Positions 22,321 through 33,593 of a stretch of DNA of 64,000 nucleotides are shown piece by piece. Where the stretch lies: positions 101,332,411 through 101,396,410 of the forward strand of contig CAMTDV010000030.1 of assembly GCA_947069175.1 (NCBI GenBank), in the 5' to 3' direction. Below the pieces are notes generated by a model. It was not told the DNA's origin. It did no database searches and saw only the letters and a program-made list of their open reading frames with translations. The translations under genes and the position numbers were made by a program. The number at the start of each line of letters is the position of its first letter. Positions within the stretch are counted from its first letter, which is position 1. This stretch comes from Scalesia atractyloides. Taxonomy: Eukaryota > Streptophyta > Magnoliopsida > Asterales > Asteraceae.

Positions 22321-23106
22321 CTACAAGGAATACATGACAAGAGTATGAGTTAGATGCTTTTGGGTTCATGGGTCGCATTAGGAATGAACATTCATAAAAT
22401 AATTATAGATAAATAAATTACTACATCCATTGGATGTCTTGGGTTTTGCTCGCTGTTAGGCCCTTCATGCCGCCATACTTTACCTGTGTAATCATGTGGG
22501 CCCCCATGAATACCGGTTTTTCATATGGTTCGTACGGTTTCTGCCAGGTTGCGTACACAAAAACCCGGAGAAAATCGAGAAATATGTATACAACGTGTGA
22601 TATTCGGAATGTGTCCAGGTGTAGACACGGTGACACCTCAAAGTAGGGTTAGTTGGAACGACGTTTGGTGTGGCATGCTTTGGCCTAATAGGTCCTTCGT
22701 ACTCTCATCGTTGGTCCCCAGGTAGGCAAACTGGTCCGTTATATTGGATTTATACGAATGCCAGCCTAGACAGGACGTTCCGACTACCGGTACTTGTACC
22801 CTTCCAGTTACTACATGCCCGTCGCAGAACTTACTTTGATGAGATTTGAAAATTGCACAAAATCTTTGGATAATGAGAATATGAAAATAAATTGAATACA
22901 TGAACATCGATATATGTATAATGAATATGTATATATGTATGATGAATATGTATATAAGCATGTATGTTTGACTGAAATGTAAACAAATATGAAACAAATA
23001 AATATCACAAGTTTTTATGTAACCACCTAATCAATTAAAATTTAGGCAGACTATAGTATATAGGCTCTAAGGGTCTAATAACCTATCCTATATCCCTATA
23101 GTCATG
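22321..23106 (-). other. G1 leader between primer site and gag
   Basis: About 0.8 kb without a supported gene. The corresponding G2 leader (36260-37011) is similar along its length, including a segment with the palindromic GTACCGGTAGTCGG-type motif near 22780-22795. Confidence 0.5.
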
Positions 23107-23118
23107 GCTCTGATACCA
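23107..23118 (-). other. G1 primer-binding site
   Basis: On the minus strand this reads TGGTATCAGAGC, complementary to initiator Met-tRNA, three bases from the LTR. It fixes the element's direction. Confidence 0.9.
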
Positions 23119-23121
23119 ATC

Positions 23122-25766
23122 TGTCACACCCCGACCCGCAGCGGAAAAGGTGATCGGGGCATGATTGGGTTATCATCAAAGCTCATGACATTTATTAAGC
23201 GTTTCATATTCATTAATACAAATTAAATGGAAATTTACAATGATTGCTACAACATGATCTAACTAACAATCTAAACTTCTTTGTTCTCTTCTAAAGCATA
23301 TCCTATGTTTTCCTTGCTTCAACCTGTTCACCTGTATCATGTGTAAAAAGGTTTTTGGATCAACATAATGTTGGCGAGTGAATCCTATGGAAAACATTTG
23401 AACAAATTTATTTAAATTGATTATGAAATATGTGCACAACCAAACATGAGTAAAAATAGATGTAACTTAATCGACAATCATAAGATGTTAAATGAAACAC
23501 TCATGAATAATAATGGAACAATTAAAGGCACGCGATGCTCAACTCGTCTCTCACGAGGAACTGAGGGGCCTGATGAATGAATTGCATAAACATGATAATA
23601 TGAATGACACAACTACAAACAATATACACTCAATGATACACACATGAACAATAATGAATTTGAATTGAAGCACTCGATGTTCTACTCGTCTCCCACGAGG
23701 AACTGATGGGCTTAATGTATGAGTTTCATATAATTTGACAAAAGGAATATAAGTAAATCACAACAATAAAAACAATCTAAGTTTAAGTCATGATGTGGTA
23801 TGGCACAAGTTTAAATAAATAAATTAATTATTTTCATAACACATGACACACCCCAAAACGTGTAATTTAAAAGGGGGAATTGTAAGATTCACTCACAGTG
23901 GGTGCGTTCGGTTGATGACGTTGAATGCACGCGAAGTGGTTTTAACCACGAGTTAGATTTAACCTAGATAAATCGCATTATGGTTTGGTAAGTAAACGGA
24001 TTTTATTAATCTATTTTAGTAGGATTGTTGGGTGTATTTTTGTGAGTTTGAGGCTATTTTCTAACCTTAAAAATGTTATTTTTAAGTATTTATAATTGAT
24101 TTTTAATTAAAATAATTAAATAAAAAATAATAAAAAAATTGATTTTTTTCTGACCGTTGACCGTTTGACTGACCGTTGACCTGACCGTTGACCGGTTCAA
24201 TTCGGAATACAAGTGCGCTGAGTGAGGCTCGAACCCGAGACCTCCCGTACGCGTGCACGCAGCTCTACCAACTGAGCTACGTGTCTAACCCGTTATAAAT
24301 CTGATTTTAATTATATATATATATATTAATTAGTTTAAACCGAAAATCATTTTATTTCAAAAATAGTTTTAAGTCAATTCGGCGGTGCGCTCCACAAGTC
24401 TCGAACCCGGGACCTGTGGTTTAATCTAACACACAGTCCACCGCTGGACTGTGTGTTCAACATGTTATATAATTCGATTTTCATTATACTTAAATACTAA
24501 TTAGTTATTTCCTTTTCTGTCTTATTAAAAAGAATAGATAATTGTTCGAGTCGGTGCAGAAGACCGGACTCGAACTCGTGACCAGTGATATAAACAAACA
24601 CACAGTCCACCGCTGGACTGTGTGTCTAACTTGGTTATTATTCCGGTTATCAATATACTTAACATATATCAATGACGACTCCGGTTCGGTTTAACAAAAA
24701 AATGATTTTTATTAAGGCAGCGTGTGTGAGACGGGAATCGAACTCGAGACCTTTGCATGTTTAACGTGCACACAGTCCACCGCTGGACTGTGTGTCTAAC
24801 CCGAGTAATATCCTGATTTATATTATACTTATATGATACAGAAATACATCGTCTTCTTCATCCAGTTAGAACCAGAAATCGGAAATCGACTGGTTCAAGA
24901 TTTTTATCAGTTTATTAGTGTGTTTCAGTCCATTAAGGTAAGATAAAGGTGAAAAGATAAAGAAAATAAGCGAAAGAGGTATACCGACTGGACCCTCTGT
25001 TTTCCGGCAGAACTCCGGCGACAGCAATCAACTCCGGCGTCAGGTGTCTTGCAGCAGCAAGTCTCCGGAAAGCTTGGAAAAAGTATGGGTATCTCCGGTA
25101 TAAGCTTCAGGGGCTCAGTAAGGCTCGGCAATGGGGAAACCGGTTTTCCGGCGACGAACAGAAAAGTTCCGGCGAGTGGAATTACGCCGAGAAGAGGTGT
25201 ATTTTTGAGCGAAAAGGTTTGAAGTCGGTTGTGGGTGAATTTATAAGGCAAATCGTTGAAGAATCTGGTCTGATTTCCGACTGTGTTCACTGATTTAAAT
25301 TTCCTGGCGGTTATGGTTTTGGTCGCGGACTTCAAACATCGGTTATAACCGATGTCTGGTTAATGGTTTACGTTATAACGTAAATTGTAGTTAAGACTCG
25401 CGAGATTTCCGGGATGCCGACGACTGAACTGTTTGGGCGCCGGTTTTGAATTCGTAACGTCCCTTTATGAATTAAATGATTCTATTATTCATCAAACAGA
25501 ATAAGTGGCGCAGTGGTTTGTGTGTATATGTTAAGTTCGTTTGCTGATTCGGTACAGACCCGGGTTCGAAACCCGGCAGAAGTATAATATTTTTATTTTG
25601 CGATTTTTGACAGTTTTTCAAAAACTAAATATATATTCCCGTATAATAATTGATTACGGATCGTTTAAAAATATTTTGGGCATTTAATTCGCAACGAAAA
25701 TTTTGACTGACTGTTCGGTTGCTAAACGGAGCGGGTTTGGTAAATCCGTTTTTGACGGATGTTACA
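23122..25766 (-). repeat. G1 5' LTR (element orientation), with five tRNA-like modules
   Basis: Same length as 16262-18906 with few differences. The tRNA-like modules lie at 24215-24287, 24387-24458, 24555-24628 and 24721-24798 (minus) and 25504-25582 (plus). The TATA-like box is at 25238-25245 on the minus strand. Confidence 0.92.
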
Positions 25767-25995
25767 GCACGTACGGAGGTTCAAACCCGTATCCGTAATC
25801 CGGATACACTTGATGTGCCGGGTAATATGGTTCATCAACAGGTGGAGTCAGAGCCTCGTTCAGGTCTGGCAGTTGTATTTTTTGATTAACAGGGACGCAG
25901 GACACAACCTCCTCCTCCTCATTAGCATCATTTTCTTCCCATGCGTCGTTAGAATAGCGATTAAAGAAATAATTCCCGTCCCAAAATGACGACAT
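25767..25995 (-). pseudogene. MULE transposase N-terminal exon, proximal part
   Basis: From the ATG at 25995 the frame begins MSSFWDGNYFFNRYSNDAW, then an acidic stretch, then IQLPDLNEALTPPVDEPYY, and ends at the G1 insertion after FEPPYV. The N-terminal acidic and Tyr/Pro-rich region is typical in style of MULE/FAR1-like ORFs preceding the zinc-binding domain. G1 separates it from 16001-16256. Confidence 0.55.
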
Positions 25996-26109
25996 TTTAT
26001 CCCCACCGAAGTAAGTATACAAAGAAATTGAAGAAGAATGCGAGTAATTGAGAATTCGTAGGCACAGATGGATGTCTAAATACACTTTGAAATTCATGTT
26101 TATCAGCCT

Positions 26110-26400
26110 CGTATAGCACTATACTCTGCGTATAGCTTTCTTCACGTGCCTAGACAACATCGTACCTTGTCAAATGAGTCTTACATACGCTGCGTATAGA
26201 TCTATACGCAGCGTATATAGTACTGTACATACGGTGCGTATAGGTCCATACGCAGCGTATGTCAGACTGATTTGACAAGGTACTAGGTTTCAGTGTCTGG
26301 TTGTGTACCTACCCCTTATCTACGCTGCGTATAGGGCTATACGCACCGTATATTTTAAACCCTATACGTTGCGTATAGACCTATACGCAGCGTATATAAA
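26110..26400. repeat. Right-end palindrome cluster of the MULE, with a 32-bp perfect palindrome
   Basis: At 26185-26216 the sequence is a perfect palindrome of 32 bp centred on GATC, with arms ATACGCTGCGTATAGA. Further near-palindromes are at about 26230-26260, 26321-26351 and 26365-26396. A diverged related half-unit is at about 26112-26133. Confidence 0.75.
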
Positions 26401-26445
26401 CCCTAAGTGTGCAAATAGGCAAGGCTAGTGTGCAAATAGTTTGAG

Positions 26446-28206
26446 CCTTTATTTATTAGGTATATCAATTTGGATTGTTTATTGGCTTAATTAAGTTTTT
26501 GAGTCATACTATGTTTAAGATTGGTCAAGTTCAAATACCCTGCCAGGGTTAATTGTTTGGTGTGTCCGGTTTAATTTACAAGTGTGTGTATTGTAAAAAG
26601 AGTAGATATCCAAGGTTTGGAATAAAGTTTGTGTGTGTATCATCTTTGATCTTGATTATCAATGCCTTCAATTATTATGTAGACAAGAGTCTAGTTGCTG
26701 ACCATTCTTTAGTAAATTGACTGAAAATCGAACATCAAAGATATAAAGTAATGTAATCCTCAACATCCATATAATTTTTAGACATCATGTAGATGAGGGT
26801 GATTGAGAAACTTTTTAAATTAGTTCTGTAATATACAATATTCCAACACATAAAACATGGGCGCCCCACATTTTCTATGGAAAAAAATTGTCAAATACAT
26901 AACATTTTCTAGGGAAAAAAATTGTCAGATACATAATATCTATACTATATTGTAATGTATAAGCGAAGAGCGAAGAACATTTTTTATATACCCCAAAGTG
27001 AACTTTTTTTAGTTTAATGTAACCTTAAAATAAGGATAAGTAGTTTTTCAAACACTACTTACACTTTAAACTTCTTATCTTAATTGCATTTTAATTCCAT
27101 AAATGAATCAAATTATAGATAATTAATTAGTAGTTACACTTTATCTCTCTTATAAAAATAACAAATTATCACCACGGTTTTTAAATGACCGTAACTTTTA
27201 CGTACTTTAATATTTAAAAAATCACAACATGAAAACAAGTATTTTATTATCTTTAATTTGAGTATGTTATTGCTATAATTGTTAAATTGATATATCACGT
27301 TATTCACAATGTCTACAATGAGCAGTAACTGAATCGTTAACCAAAAACAGAGGAAACCGAATAGAAATCAACAAAAAAATGAAGCAAATGAAAACCGATT
27401 AACCAAAAACCGAATGAACCAAAAACCAGTTATCGGTTTTTTTGTACCTGACCTGATCCGAAAAATTCATATTTCTAGATTTTATACCTCTGATTCATAT
27501 TTTATACTTTTATTTTATATAGTTATACTTATATTTCATTTATTTATACATCCATTTCATGTTTTATATCTCAATTTCATATATTTATACCCCATTTTCA
27601 TTTATTTCTAAACAAAACTTTTAGCCAAAGTTTGGTTTTGGCTATTAACTGAAATTAACCGGACAACAAAGCCTCAATCTAATAGAATAAAGTAAACTGA
27701 TTAACTAAAAACTGATTGCTTAATATAATAGACTAATCGTACACTTTCGGGTTTGGTTCGGTTGAGAAACCAAACTAATCAAACCATGCACATCCTTGTT
27801 GTGTCTTTGTTTCCCGTCATATTGCGTAGGCACCATTCTAGTATAATATAGATAGTTAAAATTTAATAGATTATATTAATTACAATTATACACATGAAAT
27901 TTAATAGATTATATTCAAGAGTTGGTGGGTTGTTGCTTGGACCAGCTAGAAAATAGAGCAGAAAATACCCAAACTTCAAATGGCCATTTTTGGTCTACGA
28001 TCAAAGTTACCGGACCCATGAACAGCAGACAGAAATGTGTTGACGATCCAAATCACGTGACAAACAATCGTATGTGGTTTGACCCAACTGTCAGGCACTA
28101 ATTCCATGATTAGGGCTCTGGTTTCGCCAATCAAAGTTTTTACCTAATTTTGTGGTCTTTGTACTCTCCTTTTTTGAAAACAAAACACGTGAATGATGGG
28201 TTGAAT
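26446..28206. other. AT-rich intergenic region
   Basis: No supported gene. Weak repeats of AACCGA-type motifs occur at 27310-27780. A Helitron-like 3' end (TTCTAG before T) may be at about 27835-27841, but its hairpin is poor. Confidence 0.4.
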
Positions 28207-28551
28207 CAATTTACATGTTTAATTTTTTCTTTGAACGGCCGACAAATCCTCCAAATTGGCTTCTAGCGAAATTCACCACATCGGGATACACTCGCCTTAC
28301 GAACCGGGGAAAACTCTCACCTAGGGTCGAAGCCTGTGAACACCCGAAGGCACGACAGTGCGGTGAGGTAAAACCCGCTCAGCTCAAGGATCGAACTAGC
28401 GATCACCGCCTACTCGCCTAGTCTCCCATCATCACCAAGTGCCGCAGAAACTAAATGGTGGGGGCAAGATTTGAACTTGAGTCACTTGGAACACCAGATC
28501 TCTCTCTTACCACTCCATCACTAGCTCATTGGCAATTTACATGTTTAATTT
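28207..28551 (-). mobile_element. tRNA-derived SINE with 19-bp target-site duplication
   Basis: The element (28226-28532) is flanked by CAATTTACATGTTTAATTT at 28207-28225 and 28533-28551. On the minus strand its head has an A-box-like TAGTGATGGAGTGGTAAGAG and a B-box-like GTTCAAATC about 35 bp later, the order expected of a tRNA-derived Pol III promoter. The distal part contains a CTCACCGCACTGTCGTGCC-type GC-rich body. A short A-rich tail is next to the 28225 side. The long perfect TSD indicates retroposition by a LINE-type enzyme. Confidence 0.82.
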
Positions 28552-29400
28552 GAATTTGTAATTTAAAAATCTTGGCAAAAGTGACAAATTTAGAATTCTC
28601 TTTATAAGGGCTTCTCTTGTATTCATTTAAGAATTCAGAATTATAACTTTTTTTGAGAAATCTATTTTCTTTTATTTACTTTCTGCCACTCTTTGTCAAA
28701 AGTTTCATTTAAGTATCTTTATTATAGATGTTGAAAAAGATGGGATATCTGAATTTTGGATTTCTAAAATTTCCGAATATCTGCTTTTACTGTCCGAATC
28801 CTTACCAGAAATTTTGGAAATCCGAAATTCGGAGATAATCAATTAGATAATAAATCGGATATAGGAATATTTAGTTATTTATTTTTTATTCTAAACCGAA
28901 TATAAATTTTTGGATATTTTGGATATTCTCAAATATTTTTCTGATATTTCAGATATCCAACAAAAACAAAGAAAATAAATTTATAAATTTTTGGATGGAT
29001 ACCGAGATATACTAAAACTATAAAAATCACTATCCAAATCCGAATATGAGAAATTCGAATATCCGAATTTTCAGATAGTTCGGATCTGAATATCAAATAG
29101 TTCGGGTCGGATTTTCGGATTCGGATACTTTTGAACACCCCTAATATTTGTTAACCTTAAACATTGGACATAAGTAGTTAAGTATAACCATCAAACTTCA
29201 GGTTGGATTTTCGGATTCGGATACTTTTGGTAATCTGGCGCCTATGTGGCATGCTTTTGCCATGCCCACCACACCATGTAATCTTAGGACTTTGTACGAG
29301 GACGTATTGTACATTGTACATTTATAGATTATGTCTTATTATTTGTTTACCACCACAAAGTACTCTTATTATTTGTTTGGTTTTCTTGTACAACATACTA
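28552..29400. other. Intergenic DNA with degenerate GGATATCCGAAT-type repeats
   Basis: Between 28740 and 29230 motifs such as TCGGATTCGGATACTTTTG recur (29115-29133 and 29213-29231). These are of a kind common in plant repeats. No gene is visible. Confidence 0.4.
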
Positions 29401-29858
29401 TGTAATTAAGTTTATTGTAATTGTACTAGGAGTTGGTATTAGATTAGTTTTTCTAATTACATAATACTTGGTTTTCATTACTCTATGATATTATCCAAGT
29501 TTAGTTTGAGAATACAACTTTTCACATTTTTTGCGTGGAAGAGACAGGTCCATTTAACACCCTGTGACAAAATAAAAAGAATATGACCTCTCCTTATGCT
29601 GCTTTACTTTGCATGACCCACACATGCTTTAATACTAGTACTTAAAGCTATACAGATTGTACACTTTAGACATGTGTACACTTGTGTGTTACCATACAAG
29701 ACACACCCTTTACTCATCACTCCACACTTCTGCTTGTGGAGCTCAAAATCAAATAACCACCGTTTGCTTCTTTTGCTCATAAATATGGCTTCTCTTCAGT
29801 TTTTCTTTTCATACTCCAAACCGAAACCATATAAAATCACAGCAAAATCACGAAGAAA
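29401..29858 (+). promoter_or_regulatory. Upstream region of B1
   Basis: Matches 31735-32094 and 58200-58516. ACACACCCTTTACTCATCAC and CTCCACACTTCTGCTCGTGG (29699-29739) are the shared upstream block. ATAAATA at 29779-29785 lies 74 bp before the start codon. The ATG overlapping it opens a 31-codon frame (MASLQFFFSYSKPKPY...) that stops inside the gene in another frame. Confidence 0.5.
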
Positions 29859-30017
29859 ATGTCGCCTGATACCGAGATAAGCGGAAGGTGGTCATTCAAG
29901 AAAAATGCAGACAGATACAATGATGGTAATGAAGGAGGTTATGAGTATGCTCGGGCGGCATCAGAGAACATCCGGGACGACGATGATGGGGATTATGATT
30001 ATGCTCCAGCAGCATGA
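29859..30017 (+). CDS. Small acidic Tyr-rich protein, type B copy 1 (B1)
   Basis: The frame gives 52 residues: MSPDTEISGR, then WSFKKNADRY (11-20), a first Tyr-x-Tyr motif YEYARAAS (28-35), and RDDDDGDYDYAPAA (39-52) at the end. The WSFK motif occupies the place of PWWCS in type A, with no cysteine. The tail is the same as in type A although the codons differ at third positions (GAC/GAT, GGG/GGA), good evidence of selection on the protein. The two Tyr-x-Tyr-Ala motifs look like an internal repeat. There is no signal peptide. Function unknown. Confidence 0.65.
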   Translation: MSPDTEISGRWSFKKNADRYNDGNEGGYEYARAASENIRDDDDGDYDYAPAA

Positions 30018-31700
30018 ATTAAAGCTTGCTTGATATGTTTCCAAGTGAGGAGATATGAGGGAGAAGAAACTATGATAATAGGGAATTTTTGACTCTTGAG
30101 AATGTATTTGATTAAGTAGTTGCTGAATGCCTACATTAGTTAGAAATATTTAATAACTTTAGTTATTGTTATCATCTATGATTGTATGTATTTAGAAACT
30201 AAATAATCAATAACTTTAGTTATTGTTATCATCTTTGATTTTATGTATTTAGAAACTAAATGAGTTAAGAATAATATTATTACTAATAAATAAATTTTAA
30301 AATCATAAGTATAAAGTATGTAGATTAAAGAAAAATATCCATGCTTAAATGGGTGAAGCTTGTATTAACCAATTAATTGTGCTGCGAATTAGATAATAAA
30401 ATTATATCATACTTTCTCTAATTGGGAAGAGACAAGAAATAAAATACTTGAATAATTTCTTTCACTTTTACTTTTTGATATTAAGTGGTACGTTGATTAA
30501 TAAAATATTTATCTATTTGTTAAATATAAGTAATTTTATTTTAATCAACTCTAACTTATTCAGATAAAAAAAATAAGTAATTTTATTTAATCAGCGTTAA
30601 TTTATTCAAATCAATAAAAGTAAGTGATTTTGTTTAATAATGTCAACTTCTTATAAGTGATCTTAAATATACTCAAAACAATCTATTGTTGTACCATAGT
30701 CCCAAAGATCCACAAGATATATCATAGTAAAGTACAACTTATTCTTGGAAAGAAATGCCTAGTTGTAATTATAAATCTTAAGAATTTGGACCTTTTATGG
30801 CTAAATATGCTTACTTGGACGCTAAAGTGGTCATATATGCCATCTTACTTTACTAATGGCCTACAAGGATCAAGATTCTGTCTTATATAACTATTAAAAA
30901 AAAAAAACAAATAACCCACTAACCTTCTTAGTTTTCGACTTTTGCAGTCAAACAAACATTTGGGATCAATATAATTTTTGGCAACAGAAGCATAATGTGT
31001 TAGATTATACATACATACAATAGGTACGTTTGCATCTTTTGCTAATAAAAACCTAACTATATATGGTTGATGACATGTACGTCAAACAGATTATGTCATG
31101 TCATCTTTTGTTGATAACGTACTCCACATATCAAAATTGTAAAATATAAACAAAGTAGTTGTGTCAAAATGTGTGGAAGACCAACATATGCAATTTTTTT
31201 AACGGCAGACTACACTTACTCTCAAAATTTGCACCACTTGTCTTTAATAAAACTACAATCCCTAAAGAGGGACACTAAGGCAACACATCTTTGGTGCAAC
31301 ATATGGGCTTGGTGGACTTAATAAACAAGTTGGTTTAATAGGTCCAATTATATTGTGATTAGATTTAATCTGAACTTGGTAGTTCAGAAAATCGTACTTG
31401 ATGTGTACTTTGGAGAGGTATTACGTCATTCAGCTGGACGCACTTCTTGATATGTGTCCTTTTTAGAGTGGTGGACGGACCTTACGATGGCCGGGATGTA
31501 TTTCGGACCTCATGATATACGTCCGTCCAATTGATATGTGTCCTTTTTAGAGTGTTGACTTTAAATATATACTTGTAAATATTTTGAGTCTTTAAGAAAT
31601 ATAACTTTTTTTTTCAGAAAAATTGCAGGTCTTTAAAGAAGATTGTGGATTTGACACCATACATATATAGATATCTTGTGAATTTTCATGAAAGATAAAT
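30018..31700. other. 3' flank of B1 and AT-rich intergenic DNA
   Basis: The first 450 bp resemble 58676-59040 after B2. A short repeat with TTTAGTTATTGTTATCATC occurs near 30161 and 30214. The segment 30690-31050 is similar to 48020-48345, an older duplication. No gene is visible. Confidence 0.45.
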
Positions 31701-31734
31701 ATTTTTCTGAAAGGTTATGGATTTGAGCTTATAC

Positions 31735-32094
31735 AACATACTATGTAATTAAGGTTTACTGTAATTATACTAGGAGTTGGTATTAGATTAGTTTTTACTA
31801 ATTACATAATACTTGGTTTTCATTATTCTATGATATTATCCAAAGTTTAGTTTGAGAATACAACTTTTCACGTTTTTTGTGTGGAAGGAACAGGACCATT
31901 TAATACCCTGGGACAAATATAAAAAGAATATGACCTTTCCTTATGCTGCTTTACTTTGCATGACCCTCTCATGCGTTAGTACTAGTACTTACAGCTATAC
32001 TATTTGTACACTTTAGACATGTGTACACTTGTGTGCTACCATACAAGACACACCCGTTACTCATCACACCACACTTCTGCTCGGGGAACCCAAT
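31735..32094 (+). promoter_or_regulatory. Orphan type B promoter region without its gene
   Basis: It repeats the upstream region of B1 (about 29390-29745), including ACTTTAGACATGTGTACACT and ACACACCCGTTACTCATCAC (32048-32067). The match stops around 32090, before the TATA-like box and coding region, and unrelated AT-rich DNA follows. Confidence 0.55.
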
Positions 32095-33593
32095 ATTAAT
32101 CATTTTTAAAATCAAGTTGATAAATATTAATCATAAGTAAAATTAAAAGTTATATATCAACTAGGATGGACAAACATTTGGTCATAAGAAAATCTTAGAT
32201 TGTTACCAAGTTAAAGTTGGGGTTTGTCAATTAAAATCAACAAATATAAGAGTCAAACTGAACGAAACAAGTCGAAGTCAAACCCAACGAAGGGTATCGA
32301 ATTGATCATAACCTACTCGAGACGGTTTGTTAAGATCTTGAATTGTACCAAGCTCGACCCGGCCGAAACATGACTAAAATATGACCCGTTTCAGTCACAG
32401 CCCATTGCGACCCGCCAAAACGGGTCACATTGTATGCCAGGTTAGTTTGGTTGATCTAAAATGTTTCATAAATAATAAATGTGTAAATATTACAAAATAG
32501 GCTCATTGGAGCTTTTACCTGTTTGTGCATGAATAAGAAAAAAGTTATAAAATTAAAAAAAAGATAAATATTAATCATTTTTAAAATCAAGTTAATAAAT
32601 ATTAATCATAAGTAAAGTTAAAACTTATGTGTTAATTGATTACATTATTTGTATTCAAGCTGTGTAATACATGTGTTTATTCAATCTTGCAATGCATGAG
32701 TTTTTAAAGATGTGATTTATTTTATTGCTTAGTATGTAAAATTGTATTTAATTAGCCCGTGTAATACACGGGGTTCTAACCTAGTATAATATATATTAAA
32801 TCACATAATGATGCTACAGTATGTACTCTAGGCTTCATTTTGATTTTAATTACAATAATCTCATCTAGACTTAAATAGTTAACTTTTCTTTTTAGTGGCA
32901 TTTGTGTAATTTAATCATTTCTTTGTGGCATTTTTGCCATCTCACAAGACACATTATTCTTTTTGTATGTTTTCATCACAAAGGTTTTAGTTCTTACACT
33001 TTTGCCCCCTTCAAACTTTGTTAGTTTTTTAAACCAATTTATATTCTTACCCCTTGGTTTTCGTAAATTTATCAAACGTCCCCTAACTCTAATAAAGTTA
33101 TTTTTACTCTTTTTAAACCGCTTTACATTACAACTCTCGAACTTTAATAAAGTTACCGCTTTAAAATTTAAAATAATTTTTGTTACGCCGTCATAGTTTT
33201 TTTCTAAATAGAAACCTTTTGGTGGTTGTAAAAGTTCGGAGGAAGTGATATTAAGGCTGAAGAGTCTTGAAAGTAGAATTTATTTGGGGGGTGTGAGTGG
33301 CCGGAGGACGGTTAACGATGGAAGGCAGTGGAAGAGTTTGAAGGATTTGAGATCTTGCTGTTGAATTAAAACTCGAAATAATCGAGAAGAAAAAATTAGT
33401 CGTCTTATTTGAATCCGGGATAACTCTCAATTAGAAGAAAATGTGACATGGTTTTGTTTCATATTTTAGTGATTTAGTTTATATAGTAAAAGCGAGGGAT
33501 TGTGAGCTTTTTATTATTCTCCATAAATTAACAACTACATGCAAAGATTATGTTTAAATGTTAATGTTATTCAAACTAAATAACTAAAATATT
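32095..33593. other. AT-rich intergenic DNA with a decayed GACCCGTTT-type repeat and a Helitron-like end
   Basis: At 32380-32440 motifs such as TGACCCGTTTCAGTC and CGGGTCACATTG occur. Short direct repeats including ATAAATATTAATCA lie near 32120 and 32594. No gene is supported. Confidence 0.4.
32756..32784 (+). mobile_element. Helitron-like 3' terminus
   Basis: CCCGTGT and ACACGGG form a hairpin around AAT (32756-32772), followed after a short spacer by CTAG at 32781-32784 and T. A terminal hairpin followed by CTRR with insertion before T is the known signature of Helitron 3' ends. The 5' TC end was not located. Confidence 0.5.

Larger units (their letters stand above)
16257..25771 (-). mobile_element. 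Gypsy-type LTR retrotransposon G1, gag only, TSD GCACG
   Basis: The element occupies 16262-25766 with GCACG at 16257-16261 and 25767-25771. Both LTRs are 2645 bp and differ at only a handful of positions, so the insertion is recent. The primer-binding site is next to the right LTR, so the element reads right to left. The internal 4.2 kb encode a Gag with retrotransposon capsid and CCHC knuckles and no protease, reverse transcriptase or integrase. This is the architecture described for TR-GAG non-autonomous elements. It interrupts the MULE transposase gene. Confidence 0.92.
13985..26445 (-). mobile_element. Decayed Mutator-like element (MULE) with palindrome-rich ends, split by gypsy element G1
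   Basis: Both ends carry inverted versions of the same sequences: TGCCTATTTGCACAC (13990-14004) on the left corresponds to GTGTGCAAATAGGCA (26408-26422) on the right. Inside each are several copies of a palindromic motif built from TACGCTGCGTATAG and CTATACGCAGCGTA. Between them, on the minus strand, lie pieces of a transposase gene. The gypsy element G1 (16262-25766) is inserted in this gene. The host target-site duplication of the MULE was not identified, so the outer limits are approximate. A related end piece is at 60860-61110. Confidence 0.6.

Noticed and set aside
26185..26216. Transcription terminator
   Set aside because: The perfect palindrome is one of a repeated set at MULE ends, with no adjacent gene that it would end.
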